NCBI RefSeq assembly: GCF_003063265.1
Contig: NZ_NERU01000015.1
Span: forward strand, 55,473 to 119,472
Direction of reading: 5' to 3'
Origin: Limnohabitans sp. WS1
Lineage (GTDB): Bacteria; Pseudomonadota; Gammaproteobacteria; Burkholderiales; Burkholderiaceae_C
DNA length: 64,000 nt
The number at the start of each line of letters is the position of its first letter. Position 1 is the first letter of the stretch. Under the pieces are notes generated by a model that saw only the letters and a program-made list of their open reading frames with translations, was not told the DNA's origin and did no database searches. Below are positions 8,472 through 18,943 of this stretch, piece by piece. The translations under genes and the position numbers were made by a program.

Positions 8472-8822
8472 TAAGAGCGACGCCCTCGTCGCGAAAAACC
8501 TCGCAGACCATCACCCATCGCCCCGAGGGCGGGGCTCCCACAAAATGCAGGGCCTTCCCCCCGTAGGAGCGACGCCCCCGTCGCGAAAAGCCCCGCAGAC
8601 CACCCCCCATCGCCCCGAGGGCGGGGCTCCTACAAAATGCAGGGCCTTCCCCCCGTAGGAGCGACGCCCTCGTCGCGATAAGCCCCGCAGACCACCCCCC
8701 ATCGCCCCGAGGGCGGGGCTCCCACAAAATGCAGGGCATTCCACCCTGTAGGAGCGACGCCCCCGTCGCGATGGTGCGCTAGCAGACCATAGCCAATCGC
8801 CCCGAGGTCGAGGCTCCCCTCA
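8471..8822 (+). repeat. REP array 1, four paired-REP units of 92-93 bp
   Basis: Units begin at 8471, 8563, 8655 and 8748. Each starts with GTAGGAGCGACGCC and a CGTCGC hairpin half, then a spacer, then the second REP as ATCGCCCCGAGGGCGGGGCT and CCTACA. The two REP types share the GTAGGAGC head but have different stems (GCGACG/CGTCGC and GCCCCG/CGGGGC) and face each other, like a BIME of Pseudomonas type. The gap 8399-8884 contains nothing else except the terminator. The last unit is degenerate. Confidence 0.92.
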
Positions 8823-8884
8823 GTCAGCGGCGGGTTTATCCTGCCGCCCTAGAATGCTTGGCCCTCACCCCATAAAGCCCGTCC

Positions 8885-11800
8885 ATGTCCCAAGGTCTCA
8901 TCCGCATCCGTGGTGCCCGTCAGCACAACCTCAAAAACCTCGATCTGGACATCCGCACGGGCGAGCTGACGGTGGTCACCGGCCCCAGCGGCTCGGGCAA
9001 GTCCAGCCTGGTGTTCGACACGCTTTACGCCGAAGGCCAGCGCCGTTATGTGGAGACCTTCAGCGCCTACGCCCGCCAGTTCTTGGACCGCATGGACAAA
9101 CCGGCGGTCGATAAGGTCGAAGGCGTGCCGCCGGCGATTGCGATCGACCAGACCAACCCGGTGCGCAGCTCGCGTTCCACCGTGGGCACCATGACCGAGC
9201 TGAACGACCACCTGAAGTTGTTGTTCGCCCGCCTAGGCCAGCTGTTTGACAAAGACACCGCACAGCCGGTGCGCCACGACAACCCCGACACCATCTATGC
9301 CGAGCTGGCCCAGCGTGCCGAGCAAGCGGGCGACCCGCGCCTGTACCTGACCTTCCCGGTCGAGTTGCCGGCCAACACCAGCGCAGAGCAGGTCGAGCAG
9401 TGGTTATCTGCCAGCGGCTTCACCAAGGTGCAGGCCGAACGCGAAGTGGCCACCCTCACCGGCCCACGCAAAGTGCTGGACGTGATCGCCGACCGTTTCC
9501 GTTTGGGCAAGGCCGAAAAAGCCCGCGTGGTCGAAGCCATCGAAGTGGCCTTGAAGCGTGGCGGCCGCCTGAACGTGTATGCAGAGAAATTGGGGTCAGA
9601 TCCCAATTTCTCCGCTGCTGCTTCCTCAGAAGCCGCCTTCGACATCTGGCGCTTTTCGACAGGTCTGCATTGCCCCGACAGCGACCAGCGCTACACCGAC
9701 CCCATCCCGTCGATGTTCTCCTTCAACTCCGCCGTGGGTGCGTGCGAGACCTGCCGGGGTTTTGGGCGGGTGATTGGTGTCGACTACGGCCTGGTCATTC
9801 CCAACCCCAAGCTCACGCTGCGCGCTGGGGCCATCAAGACGCTGCAAACGCCCGCCTGGCAAGAAAACCAGGACGACCTGATGCGCCACGCCGAGGCGGC
9901 TGGCATTCCGCGCGACACGGCCTGGGACAAGCTGACGAAAGCGCAGCAAGATTGGGTCATCAACGGCTCGCCCGAGTGGAAGGGCCGCTGGAACCACCAG
10001 TGGTACGGCGTGAAGCGCTTTTTTGAGTACCTGGAGAGCAAGGCCTACAAGATGCACATCCGGGTGCTCTTGTCCAAGTACCGCAGTTACACCGAGTGCC
10101 CAACGTGCCAAGGGGCGCGTTTGAAGACCGAGAGTTTGCTCTGGCGCATTGGCAGCCATTCGGATGCCGATGGCGTTTTGCCGGTGGAAAAGCGTTTCAT
10201 GCCCGCAGGTGTGAAGTGGACGCGTGCGCAGTTGGAGGCGCTGCCGGGTTTGAGTTTGCACGACATGATGATCATGCCGCTCGATCGACTGCGATTGTTT
10301 TTTGACCGGTTGTCGGCGTCGGGTCAGGCGTCTTTGGGGGCTGAGGCAGCCTCTTCGGTTGCTGGATTGTTGAGGACCTTGGGGGAGGCTCCGGCCGGGG
10401 ATGGGCTGGGCTCCTCATACGGCGGGGGTACGCCAAAATCGTCGCCCAGCCCATCCCCGGCCGAAGCCGTAGGGGCGGGTGCAAACGCACAGACACACGG
10501 AGTCACCAAGACGGCGATTGATACAGCGACAGAGAGGGCGCAAGACGCCCGATCGACCACAAGGTCTGCGTCAGAGCGGGGGGCGGGCGACGATTTTGGC
10601 GTACCCCCGCCGCATGAGGAGCCCGCCCCCCGCTCTGATGCAGACCGAACCTACGAAGAGCCAGGACAAGGCAAAAGCGCCGAACAAAAAGCCCTGCAAC
10701 TGCTGCTGGAAGAAATCACCACCCGCCTCAAATACCTGTGCGACGTCGGCATTGGTTACCTCACCCTCGACCGCCAAAGCCGCACACTGAGCGGCGGTGA
10801 AGTCCAGCGCATCAACCTGACCACCGCCTTGGGCACCAGCTTGGTCAACACCCTGTTCGTGCTCGACGAGCCCAGCATCGGCCTGCACCCGCGTGACATG
10901 CACCGCATCACCTTGGCCATGCACCGCCTGCGAGACGCGGGCAACACCCTGGTCGTGGTCGAGCACGACCCGGCCGTGATGATGGCCGCCGACCGGATGA
11001 TCGACATGGGTCCCGGCCCGGGCGAGCGTGGAGGGCAGATCGTTTTTGACGGCACCACCGCCGACCTGCGCAACGCAGACACGCTCACCGGCGCTTATTT
11101 GGGTGGGCGCAAACAAGTGGGCCTGGGCTTCAAGCGCATGGTCACCGACAGCACGCCACGGTTGATTCTGGAAGGCGCACGCGAACACAACTTGCAAAAC
11201 ATCAGCGTGGATTTTCCGCTGCAGCGCCTGGTCACCATCACGGGTGTGAGTGGCTCGGGCAAATCGAGTTTGATTCAGGACGTGCTGGCCCCGGCGCTGA
11301 TGCGCCACTTTGGCAAAGCCACCGAAACACCCGGCGCACACGACCGCCTGTTGGGCGCAGACCACCTGAGCGATGTGGTGTTTGTGGACCAGTCGCCCAT
11401 TGGCAAAACCGCCCGCTCCAACCCCGTGAGTTATGTGGGCGCGTGGGACGCGATCCGCGAGATTTTTGCGACCGCGCCGCTCTCGCGTCAACGCGGTTAC
11501 ACCGCCAGCAAGTTCAGCTTCAACGGTGGCGATGGCCGTTGCCCCACCTGCGGCGGCTCGGGCTTTGAGCATGTCGAGATGCAGTTCTTGAGCGACGTGT
11601 ATTTGCGCTGCCCTGACTGCGATGGCAAGCGTTACCGCCCCGAGATTCTGGAGATCACCGTCGAGCGCCAGGCCTTGGGTCAGGCGCAGCCGCGCCACCT
11701 GAACGTGGCCGATGTGCTGGACTTGACGGTGAGCGAAGCGGCCGCTTTGTTCGCACAAGACCGCGACGTGATCCGCGCCCTGCAGCCCATTGTCGATGTG

Positions 11801-14800
11801 GGCCTGGAATACGTGAAGCTGGGCCAACCAGTGCCCACCTTGTCGGGCGGTGAGGCGCAGCGCCTCAAGCTCGCGGGCTTTCTGGCCGAAGCCGCCAAAA
11901 GCGCGTCCAAGAGCCGCCAGAGTCTGGCGCGCAAAGGCACGCTGTTTTTGTTTGACGAGCCGACCACCGGCTTGCACTTTGACGACATCGCCAAGCTCAT
12001 GCGCGCTTTGCGCAAGCTGCTCGAAGCGGGGCATTCGCTCATCGTCATCGAGCACAACCTCGATGTGATCCGTGCCAGCGATTGGCTGATCGACCTGGGG
12101 CCAGAGGGCGGTTATGCCGGGGGGCTGATCGTGGCCCAAGGCACGCCAGAAGATGTGCGCCAACATGCGACCTCTCATACGGGGCTGGCTCTGCGTGAGT
12201 ACGCTGAGTCGATGGGCGAGGTGTTGGGTGTGGCTGAGCGTTTGAGTGTCTATGGGGGCGATTTCGATGTTCTGGCTGGGCGGTCGGGTGTTCGTGGGGG
12301 CGAGGCTGCGGTGTCAGCGGGTTCCTCATACGGCGGGGGTACGCCAAAATCGTCACCCGCTGACACCGCAGCCTCGCTGGCTCGCGTTCGAGGCGTGGAG
12401 GGTGCCTCCTCACTGGTTCCGGTTGCTCGGCGCGCACCTGTGTTGAACAACAACATCCAAATCGTCAACGCCAAAGAGCACAACCTCAAAAACCTGAGCG
12501 TGGACATTCCACGCGGCAAGTTCAACGTGGTCACCGGCGTCAGTGGTTCTGGCAAATCCACGCTGGCGTTTGACATCTTGTTCAACGAAGGCCAGCGTCG
12601 TTATTTGGAAAGCCTGAACGCCTACGCCCGCTCCATCGTGCAGCCCGCTGGTCGCCCCGAGGTCGATGCGGTGTACGGCATCCCGCCCACCGTGGCGATT
12701 GAGCAGCGCTTGTCACGCGGCGGCCGCAAATCGACCGTGGGCACGACCACCGAGGTTTGGCACTTTTTGCGCCTGCTTTATGTCAAGCTGGGCATTCAGC
12801 ATTGCGTGCACGACAACACGCCCGTGCAACCGCAAACGTCCGACAGCATCATCGCGCAGCTCATGACGCAGTTCCGGGGGCAACACATTGGCCTGCTGGC
12901 CCCCTTGGTCGTCAACCGAAAAGGCGTTTACACCGAGCTGGCCGACTGGGCGCGGCCGCGTGGCTTTACACACCTGCGCGTCGATGGCGACTTTTTGCCC
13001 ACACAAGGTTTTCCGCGCATCGACCGCTTCAAAGAACACAACATTGAACTGCCCGTGGCCAGTCTCGATGTGTTGCCCACCAACGAAACCGCCCTGCGCC
13101 AAGCCCTGAGCAAAACACTGGAACACGGTAAAGGCGTGGTGCATGTGCTGAGCGATCTGGACGGCCTGCGCGAAGCCATGTTCAGCGGCGAATCCACCGC
13201 CCGCATTGGCCAGCATCGCGTGTTTTCGACCCTGCGGGCTTGCCCGGCCTGTGACACCTCGTATGCCGAACTCGACCCGCGCTTGTTCTCCTACAACAGC
13301 AAACACGGCTGGTGCCCCGACTGCGTGGGCACGGGCGTCAAACTCAGCAAAGACGAACGCCAAGTGTTTGACGACTCGGTGCGCGACGACAAAGACAAAG
13401 GGCGCGAGCAAACCTTTGCCGAACCCGAGATCGAAGACCTGGCCAACGTGGCTTGCCCCAGCTGCGAAGGCACCCGCCTGAACGCGACAGCCCGCGCTGT
13501 GCGCTTGGGCTCAGCACCTGGCCAGGGCTGGCGCATCACCGACATCGCCAGCTTGTCCGTCACCGATGTGCGGCATTGGGTGGACAAGTTGCAGCTCACG
13601 GGTCGTGACGCCGACATCGCCCGCGACTTGGTGCCCGAGATCAAGAGTCGCCTCGAATTCCTCGAAGAAGTGGGCCTGGGTTACCTCACGCTCGACCGGG
13701 GTGCACCCACCTTGTCGGGTGGCGAGGCGCAGCGCATCCGCTTGGCCGCGCAGTTGGGCAGCAACTTGCAGGGCGTGTGCTATGTGCTTGACGAACCCAC
13801 CATCGGCCTGCACGCCCGCGACAACCAGATCTTGCTCAATGCCCTGCATAAGCTGGGCGACAAAGGCAACACCCTGGTGGTGGTGGAGCACGACGAAGAC
13901 ACCATCCGCCGCGCCGACCACATCATCGACATCGGGCCGAGTGCTGGCAAACGCGGTGGTCGTTTGGTGGCACAAGGCTCGGTGGCAGACATCACGGCGT
14001 CTGCCGATTCGCAAACCGGCCGCTATCTGTTGCACGCGATGAAGCATCCGATGCAAGCCCGCAGGGTGGTGGATGCTTCTGCGCGGGGCCATGCCGTGGG
14101 CTCCTCATACGGCGGGGGTACGCCAAAATCGTCGCCCAGCCCAGTGCCCCACGCAGAAGCAGCAGAGGCGGGGAAATTGGGGTCAGATCCCAATTCTTTG
14201 CCAGCTGCTACGGCCGCTGAGACCGTCAATACAGCGGCCACAGCCACAGCCAAAGTGAAGGGCAAAAAGAAAGCCGCCTCACCCGTTGTGGCAGCAACGC
14301 CCGAAGCGCCCACACTTCAGTGGCTCACCCTGACCGGTGCCAACCTGCACAACCTGCGCCAAGTCGATGTGCAAGTGCCCCTCAAGCGCTTGGTCGCCGT
14401 CACCGGTGTCAGTGGCTCGGGCAAATCCACCTTGGCCCGCGATGTCTTGCTGGCCAATGTGCAAGCCCTGGTCAGCCAGCGCTCCACCTTTGCAGGCCGC
14501 ACCGCACAAGATGCAGGCCAACGCGTGGCTTTGACCGCGTGTAGCGATGTGCAAGGCTTTGAAACCATCGACCGCGTGCTCGAAGTCGACCAGACCCCCA
14601 TCGGCAAAACCCCACGTTCGTGCCCCGCCACTTACATTGGTTTTTGGGACACGATCCGCAAACTGTTTGCCGAAACCCTCGAGGCCAAAGCCCGTGGCTA
14701 CGCCGCCGGACGCTTCAGCTTCAACACCGGCGAAGGCCGTTGCCCCAGCTGCGAAGGGCAGGGCATGCGCACCATCGAGATGAGCTTTTTGCCCGACGTG

Positions 14801-15379
14801 AAAGTGCCCTGCGAAACCTGCCGAGGCGCTCGCTTCAACCCCGAGACCCTGGCCGTGACCTGGCGCGGCAAAAGCATTGGCGATGTGTTGCAGATGGAAG
14901 TCGACGAGGCCGTGGACTTCTTTGCCAGCATGCCCAGCATCGCGCACCCGCTGCAGCTGCTCAAAGATGTTGGGCTGGGTTACCTCACGCTGGGTCAGCC
15001 CTCACCCACGCTCAGCGGCGGCGAAGCCCAGCGCATCAAGCTGGTGACCGAGTTGACCAAGGTGCGCGACGAAGTGGGCAAGCGCGGCAACAAAGCCCCG
15101 CACACGCTGTATGTGCTGGACGAACCCACGGTGGGCCTGCACATGGCCGACGTGGACAAACTCATCAGTGTGCTGCACCGCTTGGTCAATGCAGGCCACA
15201 GCGTGATCGTCATCGAGCACGACCTCGACGTGATCGCCGAAGCCGACTGGGTGATTGACCTGGGACCGGAAGGCGGCAACGCAGGCGGCCGCATTGTGGC
15301 CGCCATGACACCCGAAGCCTTGGTGATCCTGGGCACCCACACCGGCAAGGCCCTGGCACCCGTGCTGGCCCGTGTCTGA
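8885..15379 (+). CDS. uvrA: Double-length UvrA-like excinuclease ATPase (two UvrA units in one chain)
   Basis: 2164 residues, about twice a normal UvrA (about 940). Four Walker A motifs (GPSGSGKSS at about 33, GVSGSGKSS at about 787, GVSGSGKST at about 1218 and 1840) and four ABC signatures of the form SGGE.QR (about 636, 988, 1612, 2044) show two complete UvrA units, each with two ATPase halves. CxxC zinc motifs are present ([16 protein letters not shown] with CPDCDG, CPACDTS with [16 protein letters not shown] with CETCRG). UvrA dimers recognise bulky DNA lesions and load UvrB; here a dimer may be covalent. Linkers at residues about 234-244, 502-588, 1138-1164 and 1727-1772 carry in-frame palindromic insertions. 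A standard uvrA probably exists elsewhere; this could be a resistance or specialised paralogue. Confidence 0.9.
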   Translation: MSQGLIRIRGARQHNLKNLDLDIRTGELTVVTGPSGSGKSSLVFDTLYAEGQRRYVETFSAYARQFLDRMDKPAVDKVEGVPPAIAIDQTNPVRSSRSTVGTMTELNDHLKLLFARLGQLFDKDTAQPVRHDNPDTIYAELAQRAEQAGDPRLYLTFPVELPANTSAEQVEQWLSASGFTKVQAEREVATLTGPRKVLDVIADRFRLGKAEKARVVEAIEVALKRGGRLNVYAEKLGSDPNFSAAASSEAAFDIWRFSTGLHCPDSDQRYTDPIPSMFSFNSAVGACETCRGFGRVIGVDYGLVIPNPKLTLRAGAIKTLQTPAWQENQDDLMRHAEAAGIPRDTAWDKLTKAQQDWVINGSPEWKGRWNHQWYGVKRFFEYLESKAYKMHIRVLLSKYRSYTECPTCQGARLKTESLLWRIGSHSDADGVLPVEKRFMPAGVKWTRAQLEALPGLSLHDMMIMPLDRLRLFFDRLSASGQASLGAEAASSVAGLLRTLGEAPAGDGLGSSYGGGTPKSSPSPSPAEAVGAGANAQTHGVTKTAIDTATERAQDARSTTRSASERGAGDDFGVPPPHEEPAPRSDADRTYEEPGQGKSAEQKALQLLLEEITTRLKYLCDVGIGYLTLDRQSRTLSGGEVQRINLTTALGTSLVNTLFVLDEPSIGLHPRDMHRITLAMHRLRDAGNTLVVVEHDPAVMMAADRMIDMGPGPGERGGQIVFDGTTADLRNADTLTGAYLGGRKQVGLGFKRMVTDSTPRLILEGAREHNLQNISVDFPLQRLVTITGVSGSGKSSLIQDVLAPALMRHFGKATETPGAHDRLLGADHLSDVVFVDQSPIGKTARSNPVSYVGAWDAIREIFATAPLSRQRGYTASKFSFNGGDGRCPTCGGSGFEHVEMQFLSDVYLRCPDCDGKRYRPEILEITVERQALGQAQPRHLNVADVLDLTVSEAAALFAQDRDVIRALQPIVDVGLEYVKLGQPVPTLSGGEAQRLKLAGFLAEAAKSASKSRQSLARKGTLFLFDEPTTGLHFDDIAKLMRALRKLLEAGHSLIVIEHNLDVIRASDWLIDLGPEGGYAGGLIVAQGTPEDVRQHATSHTGLALREYAESMGEVLGVAERLSVYGGDFDVLAGRSGVRGGEAAVSAGSSYGGGTPKSSPADTAASLARVRGVEGASSLVPVARRAPVLNNNIQIVNAKEHNLKNLSVDIPRGKFNVVTGVSGSGKSTLAFDILFNEGQRRYLESLNAYARSIVQPAGRPEVDAVYGIPPTVAIEQRLSRGGRKSTVGTTTEVWHFLRLLYVKLGIQHCVHDNTPVQPQTSDSIIAQLMTQFRGQHIGLLAPLVVNRKGVYTELADWARPRGFTHLRVDGDFLPTQGFPRIDRFKEHNIELPVASLDVLPTNETALRQALSKTLEHGKGVVHVLSDLDGLREAMFSGESTARIGQHRVFSTLRACPACDTSYAELDPRLFSYNSKHGWCPDCVGTGVKLSKDERQVFDDSVRDDKDKGREQTFAEPEIEDLANVACPSCEGTRLNATARAVRLGSAPGQGWRITDIASLSVTDVRHWVDKLQLTGRDADIARDLVPEIKSRLEFLEEVGLGYLTLDRGAPTLSGGEAQRIRLAAQLGSNLQGVCYVLDEPTIGLHARDNQILLNALHKLGDKGNTLVVVEHDEDTIRRADHIIDIGPSAGKRGGRLVAQGSVADITASADSQTGRYLLHAMKHPMQARRVVDASARGHAVGSSYGGGTPKSSPSPVPHAEAAEAGKLGSDPNSLPAATAAETVNTAATATAKVKGKKKAASPVVAATPEAPTLQWLTLTGANLHNLRQVDVQVPLKRLVAVTGVSGSGKSTLARDVLLANVQALVSQRSTFAGRTAQDAGQRVALTACSDVQGFETIDRVLEVDQTPIGKTPRSCPATYIGFWDTIRKLFAETLEAKARGYAAGRFSFNTGEGRCPSCEGQGMRTIEMSFLPDVKVPCETCRGARFNPETLAVTWRGKSIGDVLQMEVDEAVDFFASMPSIAHPLQLLKDVGLGYLTLGQPSPTLSGGEAQRIKLVTELTKVRDEVGKRGNKAPHTLYVLDEPTVGLHMADVDKLISVLHRLVNAGHSVIVIEHDLDVIAEADWVIDLGPEGGNAGGRIVAAMTPEALVILGTHTGKALAPVLARV
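9587..9613. repeat. Palindromic element B, copy inside uvrA
   Basis: GAGAAATTGGG, loop GTCAGAT, CCCAATTTCTC: an 11-bp perfect stem read through in frame as KLGSDPNF. The same core recurs at 14176-14195 and, as variants, in the accessory patch at 42-46 kb. Confidence 0.85.
10387..10468 (+). repeat. Core-and-arms element A, copy 1 (in uvrA)
   Basis: A 32-bp core at 10412-10443 (starts TCCTCATACGGC, ends CAAAATCGTC) sits between 25-nt arms at 10387-10411 and 10444-10468 that are reverse complements at 24 of 25 positions. Translated in frame as [13 protein letters not shown]. Confidence 0.92.
10563..10646 (-). repeat. Core-and-arms element A, copy 2, inverted (in uvrA)
   Basis: The core is in reverse orientation at 10589-10620 with one base change, between 26-nt arms at 10563-10588 and 10621-10646 matching at 25 of 26 positions. 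The arm sequence is mostly unrelated to that of the other copies. In this orientation it encodes [12 protein letters not shown]. Confidence 0.92.
12301..12376 (+). repeat. Core-and-arms element A, copy 3 (in uvrA)
   Basis: Core at 12323-12354, identical to copy 1, between perfect 22-bp inverted arms at 12301-12322 and 12355-12376 whose sequence differs from the other copies. It lies in the linker joining the two UvrA units. Confidence 0.93.
14074..14161 (+). repeat. Core-and-arms element A, copy 4 (in uvrA)
   Basis: Core at 14102-14133, identical to copy 1, between 28-nt arms at 14074-14101 and 14134-14161 matching at 22 of 28 positions. Again the outer arm sequence is copy-specific. Element B copy 2 follows within 20 bp. 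Confidence 0.88.
14176..14195. repeat. Palindromic element B, second copy inside uvrA
   Basis: AATTGGG-GTCAGAT-CCCAATT core; the outer arms are degenerate here. Read in frame as KLGSDPNS, near-identical to the first copy at residues 236-243. Confidence 0.8.
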
Positions 15380-15395
15380 CCTCCGAGCCCCCCCT

Positions 15396-15800
15396 GTAGG
15401 AGCGACGCCCTCGTCGCGAAAACCCCCACAGACCACCACCCATCGCCCCGGGGGCGGGGCTCCCACAAAAAAGACCATCGCCCCGAGGGCGGGGCTCCTA
15501 CAAAATGCGGGTTCTTCCCCTGTAGGAGCGACGCCCCCGTCGCGATGACCCTCACAGACCACCACCCATCGCCCCGAGGGCGGGGCCCCCACAAAAAGAC
15601 CATCGCCCCGGGGGCGGGGCTCCTACAAAATGCGGGTTCTTCCCCTGTAGGAGCGACGCCCTCGTCGCGATGACCCTCGCAGACCACCACCCATCGCCCC
15701 GGGGGCGGGGCTCCTACAAAAAGACCATCTCCCCCGGGGGCGGGGCTCCCACAAAATGCGGGTTATTCCCCTGTAGGAGCGACGCCCTCGTCGCGATGAC
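15396..15800 (+). repeat. REP array 2, four composite units of about 126 bp
   Basis: GTAGGAGCGACGCC heads occur at 15396, 15522, 15647 and 15773. Each unit carries the facing GGGGC-stem REP twice, which lengthens the period to 125-126 bp. It fills the gap behind uvrA and continues into the 3' end of the minus-strand methyltransferase gene, whose last about 16 codons it supplies. Confidence 0.9.
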
Positions 15801-16971
15801 CCTCGCAGACCACCCCCAAACGCCACAACGATGTCACCTCGGCCGCCCTTGCTGCGTGCAGCGGGTCGGTCGCGTCTTGGGCTTTGCCGTGCACCGGCTT
15901 GGCGTCCATGCGGCCCAGCACCACCAAGCCTGCCGCCTCGATCCAGCCCATCAGCTCCTGCCGCGAGCGCAAACCCAAATGCTCGGCCAAGTCCGACAAA
16001 ATCAGCCAACCCTCGCCCCCTGGGCACAGGTGTTCAGGCAAACCCTTTAAAAAACCCTTGAGCATCTGGCTGCCCTCGTCGTACACGGCCTGGTCCAACA
16101 GCGACGTGGCCCGGGCCGGCAACCAAGGCGGGTTGCACACCACCAAAGCCGCTTGCCCTGGGGGGAACAAATCGGTCTGCAACAACGTCACCTGGTTTTG
16201 CACGCCCAAACGCTGCAAATTGTCTTTGGCGCAAGCCATGGCCCGATCGCTCAAATCGGTGCCCACCACCTGGGCTGCACCGCGACGGGCCAGTGCCGCT
16301 GACAGCACCCCTGTGCCCACCCCAATGTCAAACGCCACCGAATGCGTGCCCATGGCGGCAGGCCAGGGGGCCTTGGCCACCAACGCCACATACTCGCCGC
16401 GAATGGGCGAAAACACCCCATAGTGCGGAAAAATCTTCAGAGCCTCGCCCAAAGCGGGCACCTCCACCCCGTTTTTGCGCCACTCAAACGCCCCCACCAC
16501 GCCCTGCAAGCTGCGCAGCGACAGCACCGAACCCTGCCCATTGGCCGGCCCAAAAGCCTGCGTACAAGCCTGGCGCACATCGGGCGCACGCCGCAAAGCC
16601 ACCCCGTAATCGCCCTGCAACTCAATCAACACTTGGTTGAGCACCCGGCTTCGGTGCGCCTGCGCCTGGCGATGCGTGTGAAACGCAGCCCCGGGCACCA
16701 CGGCGGGGGCCGCCTCTGATTTCTTGACGCGCACCTTTTTGGGCTTGTCGATGCGCCGCGCCAAAGCCTGCAACAACTGCCGGGCGTTCTGAAAATCCCC
16801 CCGCCACAACAAGCCCGTGCCCTCACAAGCCAGCCTGAAAGCCGTGTCCGCGCTCATCGTGTCATCGGCCAACGCCACCTTTTTGGGCACCGCCGCCCCC
16901 TGGTCCATGCGCCAAAACAAAGACCGCGTCTCGTTGTCCTCAGTCCAGACCAACTCGGGTTGCACATTCAT
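15763..16971 (-). CDS. Class I SAM-dependent methyltransferase (HemK/RsmC-like, NPPW motif)
   Basis: 402 residues. SAM motif I VAFDIGVGTGVLSAALARRG is at about residues 217-236, and the catalytic VVCNPPWLP at about 280 marks the N6-adenine/N5-glutamine methyltransferase class acting on rRNA, tRNA, DNA or protein. The N-terminal 200 residues have no clear match. The ATG at 16971 has AAGG 9 nt upstream. The C-terminal tail GVVCEGHRDEGVAPTGE is encoded by REP sequence and is probably not ancestral; the original stop seems to have been lost when the repeat inserted. The target is unknown. Confidence 0.78.
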   Translation of the reverse strand: MNVQPELVWTEDNETRSLFWRMDQGAAVPKKVALADDTMSADTAFRLACEGTGLLWRGDFQNARQLLQALARRIDKPKKVRVKKSEAAPAVVPGAAFHTHRQAQAHRSRVLNQVLIELQGDYGVALRRAPDVRQACTQAFGPANGQGSVLSLRSLQGVVGAFEWRKNGVEVPALGEALKIFPHYGVFSPIRGEYVALVAKAPWPAAMGTHSVAFDIGVGTGVLSAALARRGAAQVVGTDLSDRAMACAKDNLQRLGVQNQVTLLQTDLFPPGQAALVVCNPPWLPARATSLLDQAVYDEGSQMLKGFLKGLPEHLCPGGEGWLILSDLAEHLGLRSRQELMGWIEAAGLVVLGRMDAKPVHGKAQDATDPLHAARAAEVTSLWRLGVVCEGHRDEGVAPTGE

Positions 16972-17051
16972 GCCGTATCGCCTTCAGGCGCCTTTTTTCT
17001 ACACAGAGGGCCATTTGGCCGGTGCGGGACTATAGCCCGGACGCAACAAAT

Positions 17052-17078
17052 TTGACTATTTCTTCAAAAATGGATAAT
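17052..17078 (+). promoter_or_regulatory. Candidate promoter for the polysaccharide cluster
   Basis: TTGACT, a 15-bp spacer and GATAAT in an AT-rich stretch between the methyltransferase and wbaP genes. A perfect dyad ATGAAAT-GACG-ATTTCAT follows at 17121-17138 and may be an operator. The spacer is shorter than ideal. Confidence 0.45.
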
Positions 17079-17225
17079 TCTCATGAATCAAAAAGGGCAC
17101 AATACCGGGTAAATATCAGTATGAAATGACGATTTCATTTGATTTGTAACTGGTGGCTTCCACCAGAGAACCAGCTCTGCAACCTCACCGCACAAAGCGC
17201 CAACACCGAATGTGCAAACAACTTC

Positions 17226-18758
17226 ATGGGCCGTCTTGTCACGCCAACTGACGCCATCGGCCATGAACTGACCACCCTAGAACCTGGCATGTCCTCCGAA
17301 AAACTCCCCGTCTCTGGTTTGAGCGAAAAGAAAATCAGATTTTCTAAATTTGCCATATTGCTGGGTGACATGTTGGCAATTTCTCTGGCCTTCATCATTT
17401 CGAGCGTGGTGCTCGGCCAAGGCCTTGCCCTCGAACTTTTGATCTCGCTGACCCTCGCATCAGAGCCTGACCTGTCACGCTTCATGGCTTGGGGTTTTGT
17501 CGCCGCCTTGGGCTTGGTGACTTTGCTGATGAGCTATCAGCACTACAGCGACAGACGGCCCTTTTGGGATGAGCTCAGAGATGTCGTGCGAATGGTGCTC
17601 GTCTTGGCAATGCTGGACATGACCATCGTGTCACTCTTTGGCTGGAATGGGTCCCGCCAGTGGTGGGCTCTTTCATGGACTCTGGTGGCTGCGTTTTTGA
17701 TAGGGGTGCGCATGGTCACCAGGTCATTGCTCAAAAAGCTCAATTTGTGGGTCATGCCCACCATCATCGTTGGCGTGGGCTCCAACGCGGCGGAGGCGGC
17801 ATTGGCCCTGCAAAGCCAGCCCGAAATGGGGCTTGAAGTTTGTGGATTCGTCGACCCACGGCAAGGGCACCTTGGCCACGCAGAAGCATCGTATGCAACC
17901 TACCCACGATTTCCAGCTCACCGCATGGCCGAGTTGGCAAAACAAGACGGATTCCAATGGGTGATCGCCTTGGAGCACAGTCAATCCGATCAACGTGAAT
18001 ATTGGCTCAGACAGCTTGCGCAATGGAACGTCCCCAACGTGGCGGTCATCCCTGCCATGAGGGGGGTGCCATTGCACGGGACCGACATGTCCCATTTTTT
18101 CTCTCACGAAGTGGCCCTGCTGCGCATGCGCAACAACCTCAGGCGCTGGCCCGCCAGGTTGACTAAACGCATTTTTGACACCGTCACAGCATGCATGTTG
18201 CTGATGGTGCTCAGTCCATTGATGCTCGTCATCACCTTATGGATTCGAAAAGACGGTGGCCCAGCCTTGTTCGCGCACAAACGGGTCGGCAAACAAGGAC
18301 GCATGTTTGATTGCTACAAATTTCGCACCATGGTGGTCGATGCGGAGGCGCAACTCGAACAACTGTTGCAAAGCAGTCCCGCGTTGCGCACCCAATGGGT
18401 TCAAGACCACAAATTGAAAACAGACCCACGAATCAGTCCCTTTGGGCACCTGTTGCGACGCACCAGTTTGGATGAACTGCCGCAGTTGCTCAACGTCATG
18501 CGCGGTGAAATGAGTTTGGTAGGGCCAAGACCGGTGGTCCCTGGAGAGTTGGGCCGATACGGCGAAGAAACGGGCTATTACTTGATGGTCCGCCCAGGCA
18601 TGACAGGGCTGTGGCAAGTCAGTGGTCGCAACGATCTCGACTATGACGCACGGGTGTACCTGGACACTTGGTACGTCAAAAACTGGTCACTGTGGCATGA
18701 CCAAATCATCTTGTTCAAAACCATATCTGTGGTTTTGAGCCGTGCTGGCGCATATTGA
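17226..18758 (+). CDS. wbaP: Undecaprenyl-phosphate hexose-1-phosphate transferase (WbaP type)
   Basis: 510 residues from the ATG at 17226; the ATG at 17289 (489 residues) is equally possible, and neither has a clear SD. An N-terminal domain with about four membrane helices, a middle CoA-binding-like domain with IIVGVGSNAAEAALAL, and from residue about 313 the polyisoprenyl-phosphate hexose-1-P transferase catalytic domain: KRIFDTVTA, CYKFRTMVVDAE, LRRTSLDELPQLLNVMRGEMSLVGPRP, GLWQVSGRND. The enzyme starts the glycan by moving a sugar phosphate (Gal-1-P in true WbaP, Glc-1-P in WcaJ) to undecaprenyl phosphate in the inner membrane. It opens the polysaccharide cluster; the exact sugar is not readable from sequence. 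Confidence 0.87.
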   Translation: MGRLVTPTDAIGHELTTLEPGMSSEKLPVSGLSEKKIRFSKFAILLGDMLAISLAFIISSVVLGQGLALELLISLTLASEPDLSRFMAWGFVAALGLVTLLMSYQHYSDRRPFWDELRDVVRMVLVLAMLDMTIVSLFGWNGSRQWWALSWTLVAAFLIGVRMVTRSLLKKLNLWVMPTIIVGVGSNAAEAALALQSQPEMGLEVCGFVDPRQGHLGHAEASYATYPRFPAHRMAELAKQDGFQWVIALEHSQSDQREYWLRQLAQWNVPNVAVIPAMRGVPLHGTDMSHFFSHEVALLRMRNNLRRWPARLTKRIFDTVTACMLLMVLSPLMLVITLWIRKDGGPALFAHKRVGKQGRMFDCYKFRTMVVDAEAQLEQLLQSSPALRTQWVQDHKLKTDPRISPFGHLLRRTSLDELPQLLNVMRGEMSLVGPRPVVPGELGRYGEETGYYLMVRPGMTGLWQVSGRNDLDYDARVYLDTWYVKNWSLWHDQIILFKTISVVLSRAGAY

Positions 18759-18798
18759 ATCAAGTGGCCAATAAATGGCCACAAAGTACAGGTGATGG

Positions 18799-18849
18799 TT
18801 TGAGTAAACAAAAGATTGACTCAGTTAAAATCAATCAAAGTTACTCAAA
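18799..18849. promoter_or_regulatory. AT-rich regulatory gap before manC with a 9-bp dyad
   Basis: TTTGAGTAA (18799-18807) and TTACTCAAA (18841-18849) are perfect inverted arms spaced 33 bp, enclosing a TTGACT -35-like hexamer. The gap 18759-18943 is strikingly AT-rich against the GC-rich neighbourhood and probably carries a promoter for manC and the genes behind it. Confidence 0.45.
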
Positions 18850-18943
18850 ATGTCGTTGAATTAAATTAATTTATTTGGTTTTTAATTGAAATATTCATTA
18901 AAAGCAATAAATTTAATTTAAAGCGCAAGCGGCGATAAAAATC

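Noticed and set aside
7387..8739. 450-residue minus-strand frame running from the REP array into the MFS gene
   Set aside because: Its first part is translated REP repeats and the rest is antisense to the transporter and the small membrane protein genes.
10571..12178. 535-residue open frame on the minus strand inside uvrA
   Set aside because: Antisense shadow of a GC-rich gene; the plus frame has all UvrA motifs, and this frame has none.
8885..15379. Assembly error joining two uvrA genes
   Set aside because: The halves differ throughout, the linker is open and carries element A, and the C-terminal unit has its own distinct zinc motifs; a misjoin would need an improbable in-frame junction.
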